Program-made: the position numbers and the translations under genes | NCBI RefSeq assembly: GCF_000004195.4 | Contig: NC_030683.2 | Coordinates: forward strand, 79,508,910 to 79,572,909 | Direction: 5' to 3' | DNA: 64,000 nt | From: Xenopus tropicalis | Taxonomy: Eukaryota > Chordata > Amphibia > Anura > Pipidae | Notes under the pieces: model-generated | Seen by the model: the letters and a program-made list of their open reading frames with translations, nothing else | What the model was told of the DNA's origin: nothing | The model's database searches: none | Shown here: positions 11,441 to 22,409 of the stretch, in pieces | How positions within the stretch are numbered: position 1 is the stretch's first letter | Layout: every line of letters starts with the position of its first letter

Positions 11441-11934
11441 ACCTGGGCTTTTCAGTACAACCTGTTCTGTTGTTAATGACTGTTGCTGGAGATTATATGG
11501 CTGTGTGTTTAAACTAAGGAAAACTATACGTTCTGAATTAATAGTGACCTAGCAAAGAATCTTACCAAACTGACATATACATTTCCACTAGTTATAGGGA
11601 ATGTCTGAATACTTTGTATTCAGTATTGTGGCAAATGCTTATTTACACACTGTAGTTATGAGGTGCTAGTTTTTCTTTACAGACCACCAAAATTAATAAT
11701 TATCTTAATTCTCCTTTCCCCCTTAGCTCAGTATATATATATATATATACCATAGTAATGGAAGGGCACTCTCCTAAAAACAAAAAATTGCCTGGGTGCC
11801 CAGTGTGGATATGGAAATGTAAACAACGAAAGGACACAGTATTCGCAGGTCTTAGAAGAAAAATATGTATTATTTATTGCAAAAACATATATATAGGGAC
11901 CCATAGGGTTAACATGCTCCTATAGCTTTAAACC
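11441..11934. other. T2 fragment and (TA)n; no gene
   Basis: About 11509-11590 matches the end of the T2 MITE at 35790 (aaggaaaactata, then tagtgacc and cttaccaaactg), so it is a T2 terminal fragment. A TA dinucleotide run lies at 11730-11749. Nothing else is recognised. Confidence 0.5.
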
Positions 11935-12110
11935 CTACATCTTCTTAGTTCAAGTACAAGCTACTGTTTTTTTATTATTAAAGAAAAAAGGAAATTATTT
12001 TTAAAAATCTGAATATCTGATTAAAATGGGGTCTATGGAACATGTCCTTTACATAATTTGGGGCTTTTTTGATAACAGATTTCCAGATAACAGATCCTAT
12101 AATTGTACTG
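11935..12110. mobile_element. TA-target MITE fragment (caggtatggga family)
   Basis: Resembles the right half of the element at 16957-17271: cttagttcaagtacaa, ctgttttt..attatta, a ggtctatgg block, and gataacagatttccagataac, ending at a decayed tataattg in place of cccatacctg. The left half is missing. Confidence 0.6.
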
Positions 12111-12955
12111 ACATTAAAACATTTTATAAGACTTGAATTTCACATAGCAGAAAAGGACTCATCATATCTGAACCTTGAAAAGACCTATATAGAATATGTA
12201 CCAGGAGCAACTGGTCTGTAAAAGTAAACAATTATGTCTTAGCTCTCAATTTAAAAAGATAAATACCAGTTAATTCTTTAAACTATGGTTTATAGAGACA
12301 TTGCCTTAACTACTCCAGCCTCTACGCTACTCCACCCGCAAATCTGTGACCCAGGTTTTGGCGAGAAAGCGAAATTGATCAAAATCCTAAAAGAACAGCA
12401 CGAAAAATATACATCAGGAATACATCATTGTGCAGTAGCATTTAAAGAACATTATCATCAAAAACTCATTTGCAATGCCTGTTTGCCTGAATACTGTTTG
12501 GTAAAGTAGAATCATTTTGATAAAACTGATTTGCACATATTATTAAAGAAATGTATTGTCACATTTGTGCTTGCTCAGGGAAGGGCTATGAAATGGTTAC
12601 TTTATCTTCCTTACTTTCTCAAAGCTCTTAACAGTATTAATCAGCAAAGTGATAGAGATAAGAAAGCTAAGGGCAATGGCACACAGCGGTTTGCCCACTG
12701 CAGTTTTTAATAGTCCAAATACAAATGGGGCCAAAATGATTAGCCTAGAGTGTGGTGTGTCAAGAGGTTGCAAATTGGTCTGTGAATTAAAACATGGTTA
12801 ATGTAACACCGCTCAGAAATGAAATCACAAAATATGTCTAAAAGACAAAATAGGTCTAAAAGACCAATCCATCAACCAGAAGACCTGTTGCTTCTGAAAT
12901 TTTACAGCCATTAGACAACTTTTTTATTCTTACTTGCAGGCTAAAGCAAAAGACC
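12111..12955. other. No gene seen
   Basis: Contains a 74-codon plus-strand ORF (12285-12509) without recognisable domains. A short aagggcaatggcacacagcgg word at 12670-12690 looks like an edge of another repeat family. There is no support for an exon. Confidence 0.45.
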
Positions 12956-12956
12956 A

Positions 12957-13205
12957 TTATATCTTAGTTGGGATCAAGTACAATGTACTGTTTAATTATT
13001 ACAGAGAAAAAGGAAATCATTTAATAAAATTAGAATTATTTGCTTATAATAGAGTCTATGGAAGATGGCCTTTCCGAAATTCGGAACTTTCTGGATAACG
13101 GGTTTCCAGATAAGGGATCCCCTACCTGTACATGGAAACTGGTATCCAGAATGCTTGGAACCTGGGGTTTTCCAGATAAGAGGTCTTTCCATAAATTAGA
13201 TCAGC
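12957..13205. mobile_element. Two abutting caggtatggga-family MITE fragments
   Basis: 12957-13133 is the right half of one copy (atcttagttgggatcaagta through ccagataagggatcccctac). 13140-13205 is the start of a second copy (ggtatccagaatgcttggaa, ggggttttccagataag). The order right-end then left-end is what two tandem insertions or a rearranged copy would give. Confidence 0.6.
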
Positions 13206-13213
13206 ATACTTTA

Positions 13214-13383
13214 AGGGGTAGATTTATAAAAGCTTAAAATAACCACAGTAAATTTCCCCTACTTTTTATTCATTCTAACTTTCACCCATTGATAAATACG
13301 CCTCTAGAAATCCCATAGGAATGAATAGTGAGTAGGGGAATTTTACTGTGGTGAGCTCTGAATTCACAATTTTGATCTACCCC
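13214..13383. mobile_element. 170-bp fold-back MITE with ggggtagat ends
   Basis: Begins ggggtagat and ends atctacccc, a 9-bp perfect terminal inverted repeat. Inside, ccacagtaaatttccc (13243 on) is mirrored by a matching inverted copy at about 13331-13351 (aggggaattttactgtgg, one unpaired base), so nearly the whole unit can fold. There is no coding capacity. It sits only 20 bp from the next T2 MITE. Confidence 0.6.
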
Positions 13384-13403
13384 AATGTCAACTACAAAAT
13401 CAT

Positions 13404-13946
13404 TTAAAGGAGACATTTTATATAAAGTTCATATTCAGTTATAATATCCATCCTCCCTCAAAATGTGAAATGATGCAGAAAGAAAGATGTTTTGAAAGTA
13501 TTCTACCTACTAAAACTGTCATTATATGAGAGCTGCATACACAACCTCTCTAATCAGAAGCCAAATGAAAAATGGGAGTGTCGCTTCAGTCTCCAACAGG
13601 AAGTGGTCACAGCACTGACTGACAGGCTTTACTCAACAGTAGCAGGGAAAACCCCCTCCCAGTTTCCTCCTTCTGTGTCTCTCTGCTTGCCTCTCTCCCT
13701 ATGCATATTCACTGCACTTTAAGTAGCTCTGCTGTGTCAGTGAAGTCTATGGGGGGGGCTCTGAGCCACATACTAAAATTCTAAACTGGAAGCTGGAAAA
13801 GGGTCTGGGTAGAGCACAGTTCTTAAGCAGTTATGGACATACAGTATTTGAACCCAAAGGTATTAAAATAAAAGCACTTACTTCTATTTTACATTTTTTA
13901 CATGGTTTTGTGCATTGTAAAAGTTTATGGTATATGTCCCCTTTAA
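13404..13946. mobile_element. T2-type MITE (TTAA ends)
   Basis: The left edge is ttaaaggagacattttatat and the right edge is tatatgtcccctttaa, both with TTAA and inverted TTAAAGG(A/G)GACA termini. The middle contains ctgactgacagg and tctctctgcttgcctctctc. The 76-codon ORF within is a by-product. It is probably from a different T2 subfamily than 6006-6508, since only the terminal words match. Confidence 0.7.
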
Positions 13947-13954
13947 GCATTTAA

Positions 13955-14143
13955 TAGAACCAATAGGATTGCTTTCTCTAAAATTAAAGCTTTAATAGAT
14001 CAAGTGCAAGGTGCTGTTTGATTAATACATATTTTTTATTTTTAGAATCAGTTGTTTAAAATGGAGTCTTTGGGAGATTGCCTTCCCGTAATTTGTTGCT
14101 TTCTGATTAGCGGGTTCTGGATAATTGATCCCATACCTGTAGT
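13955..14143. mobile_element. caggtatggga-family MITE, left-truncated
   Basis: Shares the ccaataggattg, gatcaagtgcaaggt, gagtctttgggag and cttcccgtaatttg blocks with 16957-17271, and ends ggatcccatacctg-like (gatcccatacctg) followed by TA. The left terminus is missing. Confidence 0.65.
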
Positions 14144-14444
14144 AGATTTGTTTTGGCAACAATTAATTTAAATCCCTTGAGGAATGTAGCTTCCTTGGTT
14201 GCAGTAACATGAAGCTTGTGAATGTTTCTCTTCCCTGGTCTGCAGAGAATGAATGTGTTCAAGAGGCTGTATCTGTAGGGGTATAATGCAGACTGATGTT
14301 CTTTGTGATTTAGTTACTGTTACATATTTACAAATAATATTTTCATTTTGATAGGGAGATATATTTCTAGATTTTGCTAGAAATGGCTTAAAATATAGCA
14401 TATAGTATAGAAACTTTTATTTAGAATAGTTGAGACCCATCTGT

Positions 14445-14622
14445 AACTTGGATCTCCATACCTCAAGGTTCTGTTTATTACTACAGAGAAAAAGGAAACT
14501 TTTATTCAAAAAAATAAGAATTGCTTGCTTAAAATTATGCCTTCCCGTAATTTTTAAACTTTCTAAATAATGAGTTTCCAGATAATATTATTATTCCAGA
14601 TATTATATTCCATACATATACT
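14445..14622. mobile_element. caggtatggga-family MITE, truncated and decayed
   Basis: Matches the right half of the family: ggatctccatacctcaagg, ttattactacagagaaaaag, ccttcccgtaattt, then a degraded gagtttccagataat. The terminal cccatac is damaged. Confidence 0.55.
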
Positions 14623-15439
14623 ACCATTTAGGTTTTCTACAAATAAAGAAACATTTTGTTTGAAAAGCATTGATAGTCAGGATTTAGTAATAATGATTGC
14701 CACTATATATCTGAGAGATAATTTGTGGAGAATCTGACAGATTAATTAGAAACTTGATACAATGATACAAAATAAGGCCAATATCAAAGTGCAGAGGGGG
14801 CAGGTGGCAGTCGGAGTTGTATCTCTGCACCCATCATGGAAGAACTTGCAGCAGAGGTATATAAAAAGAAAGAAAGGGTTGGAATGTAATTTGAAAATGT
14901 TTATTTTCAGAAACAAATTAGATTTTTCTTAATTAATGGACTTCCATCACTATCCCAACCAACACATTATATGTACACAAGGCTCAGAGAAAAACCTCCA
15001 GTGGGCTTAATCAATGAGTTGCAAAGGTTATGTATTGCAAAATGATCTCCTTGCCTGCCACTGACATAGACTCTATATCAATATCTGTCATGTACCAGAT
15101 TGCCAGCACTGAAGATTTTACATTTACAGATTGCAGTTTAATCTATGCAAGGTACCCATCAGGGAAGGGGTTAATGGGTTTCTAGGTAAATGTTACAAAG
15201 GCACATTCTGTAGGTAAGATGTACGGGGCAGGTTTAAGCAAGTCTTTTCTTTAAGAGAGAATAGATGTAAAATGTTAGTTTATGTTAACCTTGTCTAGAG
15301 ATGTCATCATATGTACAAGAAATATTCTAAGAGCTAACACAGCACTTAGGACGGTTTTCCAAGCTGAAATGCAAGGTTACTATATTGCATTTTCAGGTGT
15401 AAAGAAAAATGTGTAAAAACAGAACAATGGCAATGAAGA
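14623..15439. other. Single-copy DNA, no gene seen
   Basis: No repeat edge or domain recognised; short agaaagaaag tract near 14865. Confidence 0.5.
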
Positions 15440-16190
15440 ATAACATCTGCTGCTACTTTTCCAGAGTCCATAGGCCACTGTTGTACTTCCAGCAGGTATT
15501 TGTGTAGCTGGTTTCCTTTATTTATATTTCTCCCATTGCTTGACCATTTTTGCAGGATTATGGACTTGGCTGGACTGAAACAAGTTGCAAGGATCTAAGA
15601 ACAAAGCAGTGTTAAAGCATTTGGCACTCAAGCCAAGGATTAGATAGGAAACACTAAAAACTAAAGCAGCTTCTGTGTACATCGCCATCTGTCAGAGATT
15701 TTTTGATGAAATGATGGAAGCAGGGCAGCTGGCTGAATGGATCATTTCTCTTAAAAATGAAGATGCTTCGATTTGTTTCTACAAGCTCAAGCTGCTTTGA
15801 CAATTTAAAAAGAAAAAAAGAGAGAAGAAGAGATAGAGAGAATAAGGGAGACAGAGATTGCGGATGTAACTGAACCAACACCTGAGGGGATAAGTGTAAG
15901 GATGTATCAGTAAAGAGGGTGAGGGCAAGGTGTCGTGGGGCTGTTCTACTGTAAATTTCCAGCTGGATAGAAGTCACAAAGATTATAGCGAGAGCCTTAT
16001 AGCTGGGATTATCCAGTCTGAATGAGCTTTCACATGAATGAACTCTAAACACAGTCTGAAGATGAAATATCGTCTCTGCTGTGCGAACGAAATGATATAT
16101 GACAATGTATTGATGTATATTAAGGGTGACTGGAGTTTTGCTGGGCAATTTCCAATGTTCAATTATAAACATCTAACATGAAAAATGAAC
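15440..16190. other. Candidate conserved non-coding region
   Basis: This stretch lacks transposon edges and has a higher-complexity texture than its surroundings. It includes words such as gattatagcgagagcc and atcagtaaagagggtg, and purine tracts (15810-15840). A minus-strand ORF of 172 codons (15654-16172) covers it. That ORF is rich in Ser, Leu and Phe, contains low-complexity LSPLFSLSLLLSFFLF encoded by the purine tract, and has no known domain, so I do not call it a gene. Whether the region is conserved cannot be judged from one genome. Confidence 0.25.
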
Positions 16191-16954
16191 CACGGGGATT
16201 CAAAATCACAGACACTTGGAAAGGGCAGAGAGTCATCTTGGCTGATTTTTTTTCTTCTGTAAATGCAATATATACGGAGGATGAGCTGTATCAAAGATAT
16301 CATTATTTAGAGAGGAATGTCAGAAAGGTTTATAATTTAATATTTAGCACAACATACACACTGCCAGTCAACCAATAAGAACTGAATAGCAGAGAGTTTA
16401 TGTTTTTTTTGGAATGGTAAATCAATCATTTTAAGGTCTGAGTAATAAAACTTCTTTGATTTATTGGTTTTGACCAGCAATCTAACACAACATCACCCCA
16501 AAACATTACATGTTCCTGTGTATACTCCTGCTAGCTGGTCTGTTAAGGTGGCTCCCTGAGTACTCATCCTGACTAACCGTGTATGGAGACTGAGAATATA
16601 ATTATCAAGTTCACTACTTGTCTAGTAACTCATAGAAACTAATCAGCAAATAACCTATGTTGCTTAGCTGTTTGAAAACACGTCATTTGTTGCTATGGTT
16701 TACTCGATGTAGACAAACAGTCTACACAGTCTGCTCCTCTTTGCTTAAGGGTTATGAAATAGTGAAGTCCATTATATGCTTTTAATTCCCACTGATGTAT
16801 CAGGGAACACTAGGACCTATGAAGGTCAAGCAGAATCTATCATTTTATACTGTAACTCAGGCCCTCCAGTCAATTACCTTTAGTACCTAGGTTAACTTGG
16901 CTGACTACACCACTGACCCAGAGTAGAACAAAATTCAGAATTTCAGTTATTTAG
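16191..16954. other. No feature seen
   Basis: AT-rich single-copy sequence. The 66-codon plus-strand ORF at 16178-16378 has no recognisable homology. Confidence 0.5.
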
Positions 16955-16956
16955 TA

Positions 16957-17271
16957 CAGGTATGGGACCCATTATCCAGAATGCTCGGGACCTGGGGTTT
17001 TCTGGATAAGGGATCTTTCCGTAATTTGTAAGTCTACTAAAAGATTATTTAAACATTAAATAAACCCAATAGGATTGTTTTGCTTCCAATAAGAATTAAT
17101 TGTATCTTAGTTGGGATCGAGTACAAGGTACTGTTTTATTATTACAGAGCAGGAGGAAATCATTTTAAAAAAATAGAATTATTGGCTTATAATGGAGTCT
17201 ATGGGAGATCGCCTTCCTGTAAGTTGGAACTTTCTGGATATTGGGTTTCCGGATAAGGGATCCCATACCAG
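16957..17271. mobile_element. Complete 315-bp TA-target MITE (caggtatggga ends)
   Basis: Starts caggtatgggaccc and ends ggatcccataccag, flanked by TA at 16955-16956 and 17272-17273. This fits a Tc1/mariner-type TA insertion. Subterminal words ttatccagaatgctcgg and ttccggataaggga give a longer imperfect inverted repeat. It is the reference copy for the decayed relatives at 11935, 12957, 13955, 14445, 20679 and 28165. It has no coding capacity. Confidence 0.8.
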
Positions 17272-17273
17272 TA

Positions 17274-17925
17274 GTGGTAAATCTAAAGTAGCTAGACTTG
17301 CTTTAGCCACTATTTAATACTGTATATTGTGACCTAAATAAATAAACATTGCCATAGTCAATCTGGAGACTTAACCTCACAGAATGCATCTTACTGGTAT
17401 AACTAGTGTGTTACTGGTATAGAGAAAGAGAGGTATGAGAACATCCTCTGCATTTCAGAGTTGTAATATTGAGAGTGGGGAGTGAGAAGTAGGGCAAGGT
17501 GATACAAAGTCAGAGAGACAGTTAGCTATGAAACATCCTTGGTTTGTTGTTCCTTTGCCTAGATGATATATTTAAACTGTTTATCAAAGCAACAGCAACA
17601 ACAAAACTCTGTGTATGTAGAGACACATTACTAAGAGAGAAATACTGAAGTAAGTTCATTATTTCAGAAATGGCACTTAAATTCAAGTTTCCAAAGTATA
17701 GAGGAGCCACTGGCTTAGTGCTTAACATGTGGGATCTCATGCAGCAGACCCTATACTTGTGGCATCACCTTGTAACCCTAGACAGGTGACCTAAAGTCAT
17801 AAACTAGCTCATATGTTAAACCCTGATTCACCTAAATAAACCATTTTCATAAAAAATATATTTGTATTAGTAGTATGTGCCATTGGGTAATCCTAAATAG
17901 AAAACTGCCATGTTAAGTATTAAGC
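17274..17925. other. No feature seen
   Basis: Single-copy AT-rich DNA with a 72-codon chance ORF on the minus strand. Confidence 0.5.
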
Positions 17926-17926
17926 A

Positions 17927-18173
17927 ACCCCCCCCCCCCCCAGAATCACATGATTCACAATGCTAACAAGCAAACCAAGCGCACACATACAGGTGATCTC
18001 TGAGGGAGCAAACAGCCAATCACAAAATGGTGGCTCAAGGTAAAAGATGTAAAAGTGCAGTATTTACTAATATATATATGTATATTCCAGTTTGGTAAGA
18101 TTCTTTAATAGGTCACTTTTATTATGATATCTGTTGATTAAATATTCATTCAGGGGGTCTAGTTTTCCTTTAA
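17927..18173. mobile_element. T2-type MITE fragment
   Basis: The right half, read on the minus strand, matches the start of the T2 copy at 35790: ttaaaggaaaactag, a ccccctgaatga block, aataaaagtgacctatta, and cttaccaaactgg. The right terminus is at TTAA 18170-18173. The left end runs into a C-run at 17928-17941. An intact left terminus was not found. Confidence 0.6.
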
Positions 18174-18540
18174 TCACCTGGTGTCCCAGCATACATAGTG
18201 CCCCTGTAAAAGCTGCCTTATTGTTGTAAAGCATGTTAAGTCCCATAGGAAAAAAGCACTTTATAAGTAACTTCCTTCTCCTATATCCATGAGATGAAGC
18301 TTATGTTAAATATTTAGCTTATATAAAACATTACATTTTCATTTTTCATGACAGTTTCCAATAGTAATGACATGAAAAGAAAAATTTCAGGAGGGCACTA
18401 ATATAGGCTTTGGAGGAAAAATAACCGCAAAAGAATGTTCAGTGCTGGAAATGTAAAAAGGTTGCTTCCAAAGCAGTTGATGAACAACGCATAGGAAGAC
18501 AGCCTTCTGGTATTTCTGGGACTGCACAATAATAGTATCT
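18174..18540. other. No gene seen
   Basis: No transposon edges. Overlapping 63- and 79-codon minus-strand ORFs have no domain. Confidence 0.45.
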
Positions 18541-18557
18541 CTCCTGAGAAATTGCAG

Positions 18558-18583
18558 CTGATGAAGGGCATATAGTCTGAAAC
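18558..18583 (+). ncRNA. Hammerhead-ribozyme-like core (candidate)
   Basis: CTGATGA at 18558-18564 is the exact CUGAUGA box. A possible stem II follows (gggc with gtct, partly G-U) and GAAAC lies at 18579-18583. The two invariant boxes are in the right order, 14 bases apart, as in minimal hammerheads of Penelope-like elements. The short, wobble-rich stem II and the lack of a confirmed helix I argue for a decayed copy or a coincidence. Confidence 0.35.
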
Positions 18584-20678
18584 ATACAGCAGTTATTTCC
18601 ATAGCACATATCTGTGCTAGATGCAAGCATTTTCTCTGTAAACTGTTATCAGTTGCTCTGTGAATGTATTACTTGCATACGCTTTTTTATCAATAGTCTG
18701 CTCCTCTATAGACTATATCTTGGAGTGAAGTATGCTGTAATGTTACAGCCATTTTATTTGTGATTGTGAGGGAGTCTATCTTTGTGATTTTCTCTTATGC
18801 TTATATTCCCCATGTGAGCTTATTTTTGTCCTAAAGGACATGAAAAGTGTAAATTAACTCCCACTCCATATGGGTAAAGTACAGTTCCCACACCTGAACC
18901 ACATAGTCTTCAGCTTATAAATCACATCTCCTTGCCAGTGCTGCTGCATTTTCCAGAGATGACTGCTAACTTTCTCCAGGCTGCCATTTTTCGCATACGT
19001 GCATGCATGCACTGACCTCTCTGTGTAGCACAATTAACCGTGTCAGTGTTGTGGGGAAGATTTACTGTGTGCGTACCAGAACTATAGCGTTGAAGTGCGC
19101 ATGCTCTCATCGCCAAATGCCAAAGCAATCCTGAAGGGAGGGGTCCAAGTGGGTGAGCGAAGGAGAAGAAATGCTAAGTTACCCTTTACCTGCCAGAGTG
19201 GCAAAGATTGCAAAGAGGCTGTTTAAAGGTTAACTTTCTTTGTTAGGGGTTTACATGTTGTTTAAGGGAAAACTACCTAGCTTTTAACTAACGCTGTGTA
19301 CAGTAAATAGGCTAACAGGAACTGTCTCTCAGGGATCTGACAACTTATTTCTCAAGACAAGAGCTGCAATGCTGGTTCACTTTAGAAGGATGCAAGGTAA
19401 GAGTGCCAGGAATATTTCAGTTTTTATTCAAGGCCATAACAGCAGACTGATAGCCTCCTGCAGTGCATAATTCATATCCTTTGAATAAAAGATTTTTCTA
19501 GTTAAGTACACTCTTTAACACTACATCTTTAACACGCTTTCTCATTTCCATACAGGGTGTATAGCTCAAGGCACAACAGCCATGTAAAACAGTAACATGG
19601 GTCTAAAATACTGAAACTGGTGCCATAAGTGTTATCCATTATAGAAATACATGTGAGACAGCCTAAAGTAAATTATTACCCAAAGTACATCATAGATTAT
19701 TTTATATGTAAATTACACATATATATTTTATTGGTGCTTAAACTGAATTGCCAAAGGAAATACAAGTAGTTCAGGAGGAAAGGGTGAACATAATATCAGT
19801 TTTGGTTCATTTCTGTGTAAGCACTGCAACCTGCCAGCAACACAGGCTTTCCAATACATTTTTGTGTTTCTTTGTTAATTACCCAGCTGTCTGACTTGCT
19901 TGGCCTTGCAACTTTGTTGCTTATGTACATGAAAGTATAATGTATATTCAGCTACCACAGTCCAACTAAGCAGTAAGCAGTATACTTTCTTGGGCATTAG
20001 TGCTCTTTTTGGACATGTATATAGTAAAACGCACAGCAGATCAATCAATTAAGAAAACTGTTTTTGTTGTGAATCCAATTATGCCTCTTTTCTATGTATA
20101 GTGTATAGTGTAGTGCCATGCTGCCATTTTACTTGCCTTTCCAAGGCACCACTAGCATAGGGATTTCATAGCATAGGACCTTTCTTATTCCATATAGTGT
20201 CATAACCTCTATCCCTTTCTAGTTTAATAATTTCACATGATTTAATAAGCTTCTTCAAAAAACCCTAGTTTTAAACCCTTTCTCTATGAACTTTTTCTTA
20301 ACTGTAACTGCCTCTCAATAACATCATAACTCAGGAAGAACCTGGTTCATTGTAGTGCCAAAAATAAATCAAAATAATTGTGGTCAGAATAGAAGAAATG
20401 CAGTCCAATAAAATATCCAATTATGTAAGTACAGTGTAAATATCAAAATAAAACCTAACTGTGTCCAGTACCCTTGAGTGTTTAATATTTAAGTGATTGG
20501 ACTATTAAAGTTACCTTTAAATAAGAATCCTTCCAATTACTACTTTGGTGTCCCAATACTGGAATTTGAACTTTTAATATAACAGTATCATGGAGTTTTT
20601 GCTTTTAATTTCAATTACCTGTTTATTTAATAAATGGTGTAATGTAAGTTTAGAGGGAATCTACTTACAAACTGTATA
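18584..20678. other. Single-copy DNA, no gene seen
   Basis: About 2 kb without a recognised repeat or a coding signal; short chance ORFs only. A gcatacgtgcatgcatgcac palindromic word lies near 18995. Confidence 0.5.
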
Positions 20679-20833
20679 CAGGTATAGAACCAGTTACCCA
20701 GAATGCTTGGAGACCTGGGGTTTTCCAGATACGGTGTCTTCTTGTAATTTGGATCTCTATACCTCCATACCACTGAAAATCATTAAAACATTAATTAGGC
20801 CCAATAGGACTGTTTTACCTCCTATAACGGTTC

Positions 20834-20868
<35 letters not shown>

Positions 20869-21223
20869 AACTTTATTTATAAAGCACTAAAAGGATACCC
20901 AGCGCTGTACAATCTTACATTGTACACAATTACACAGTCAAGAGTAGTGTTATAATAAATATGAAAAATAAGTATAAATACACAGAGATTAAGTGCCATG
21001 TGGTATGAGACACAGTAGCAAGGAGGTCCCTGCCCCATAGAGCTTACAATCTAAGTAATATCTTAGTTGAGGTCAAGTACAAGGTACAGTTTTATTATTA
21101 CAGAGAAAAAAATCATTTTTAAAATATTAATTATTTCATTAAAATGCAGTCTATGGAAAATGGCCTTCCCATAATTTGGAGCTTTCTAAATAATGGGTTT
21201 CCAGATAACAGATCCCATACCTG
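20679..21223. mobile_element. caggtatggga-family MITE split by an L2 tail
   Basis: The left end is caggtatagaaccag and the right end is agatcccatacctg, with TA on both sides (20677-20678 and 21224-21225). The left half runs to about 20841 and resumes near 21058 with atcttagttgaggtcaagta, as in 16957-17271. The ~216 bp between is the L2 tail, inserted later. Confidence 0.8.
20842..21057 (-). mobile_element. L2-like LINE tail inside the MITE
   Basis: A tatgtatg simple repeat, then ctttatttataaagcac, the cagcgctgtaca word, and the gaggtccctgccccatagag block ending at acaatcta. It is a 5'-truncated copy of the family at 8497-8702, in the same orientation. Its insertion inside the TA-target MITE shows it arrived later. 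Confidence 0.8.
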
Positions 21224-21225
21224 TA

Positions 21226-22003
21226 GGCATAGTTATTTGACTATTGATTAGTTTAAATGTACAGTTTGGAACTTAAATATATTAATACATACAAACATTT
21301 TCATCATACAATGTCACATTTGTACTATATCATTATTATATTCTTTTTTTTTTAGGGGAAGGTAGATTTTTAAGAAATATAGTTAAAGGAAGCAAACAAT
21401 CTGGGAAAGGAAACAGCAATAAGGGGATTTGGTTTGGCTGAAACAAACAGACAGGGTTTTTAAAAAGAAAGCATGTAGACAGGAGAATTAGCTTCCTGGC
21501 TTATATAATAGAGTCAAATCTGGGCTTGAAATCAAGAATTTGAGTTGAAGAAGGAGAGGCAGAGGGGCAGCAGTTCTTGCTGTACTTTTGGCCATTGATG
21601 AAGGTGTTAATTAGGTGTAATCAAGTGTAATTTAGGTTTATTGGCCCAGGCATGAAAATTCTACCAAAGCCCATAAAGCATCAGTATGTAACATTTAGTA
21701 TGGTCTATGAGGGCGACCAGAAGTCTATAGAAGTTTAAAAACAATGTTTCCAGGATTCCAAGCATATACTGAAAAAAAGATAGATCAGGGGATTAAATCC
21801 TTGAGGCAACTGGTTAAATACCACCATTTTCCTTTGATTATAACTTCTGGAAAGGGATTTGCTCAGTTGCTATGCATGTCTCCAAGTCTGGCAAGATAAA
21901 TGGGGATCAAACAACAAGTTAATGATGATTCACACACATATACGGTAAATGATTTTTTATTATACACCACCTTTATGTAATACTAAAAACATGCTCTATT
22001 TGT
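21226..22003. other. No feature seen
   Basis: Single-copy AT-rich DNA; T-run at 21345-21354. Confidence 0.5.
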
Positions 22004-22409
22004 TTAAAGGAGAAGGAAAGTTCCAATCACTGTGGGGGGTGCCTAACATTTTGGCATTTTGATTGTAATTGCATACCTGAAACCTCGGCCGATGCTCCTG
22101 TTAGCAGAAAACCGCACCAGCCTGGGGTACATGCAGATAAGTGATCTTCTTCCTTCGTCTTTCTTCGCACAGGCTGTGTATGGGCAGTAGAGTGAAAAGC
22201 CAGACATTAACAAAAAGCTGCCTCTTTCACTTAACTGCGCATGCACTGGCCCCGGGATCGCTGCAAAAGGAGAAGGAAGAGGATCTCTCATCTGCAAGTA
22301 CCCCGGGCCAGTGCAGTTTTCTCTTAACTGAAGCACTGGCCGGAAGTTTCAGGTAAGTGATTACAAACATTTGTCTTTCCCTAGGGATTTAGCCTTTCTT
22401 TCACTTTAA
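22004..22409. mobile_element. T2-type MITE (406 bp)
   Basis: The left edge is ttaaaggagaaggaaagttc. The right edge, ctttctttcactttaa, is its inverted counterpart, and both sit in TTAA. The interior is GC-richer and partly palindromic (cccgggatcgctgcaaaag facing ccccgggccagtgcag). The overlapping 97- and 71-codon ORFs on opposite strands come from this symmetry and are not genes. Confidence 0.75.

Noticed and set aside
12285..12509. 74-codon ORF considered as an exon
   Set aside because: No domain and no splice-site support beyond chance.
15654..16172. 172-codon minus-strand ORF, the longest outside transposons
   Set aside because: No recognisable domain, low-complexity Ser/Leu/Phe stretch encoded by a purine tract, and no support for splicing or a start context. 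Kept only as a possible non-coding conserved region.
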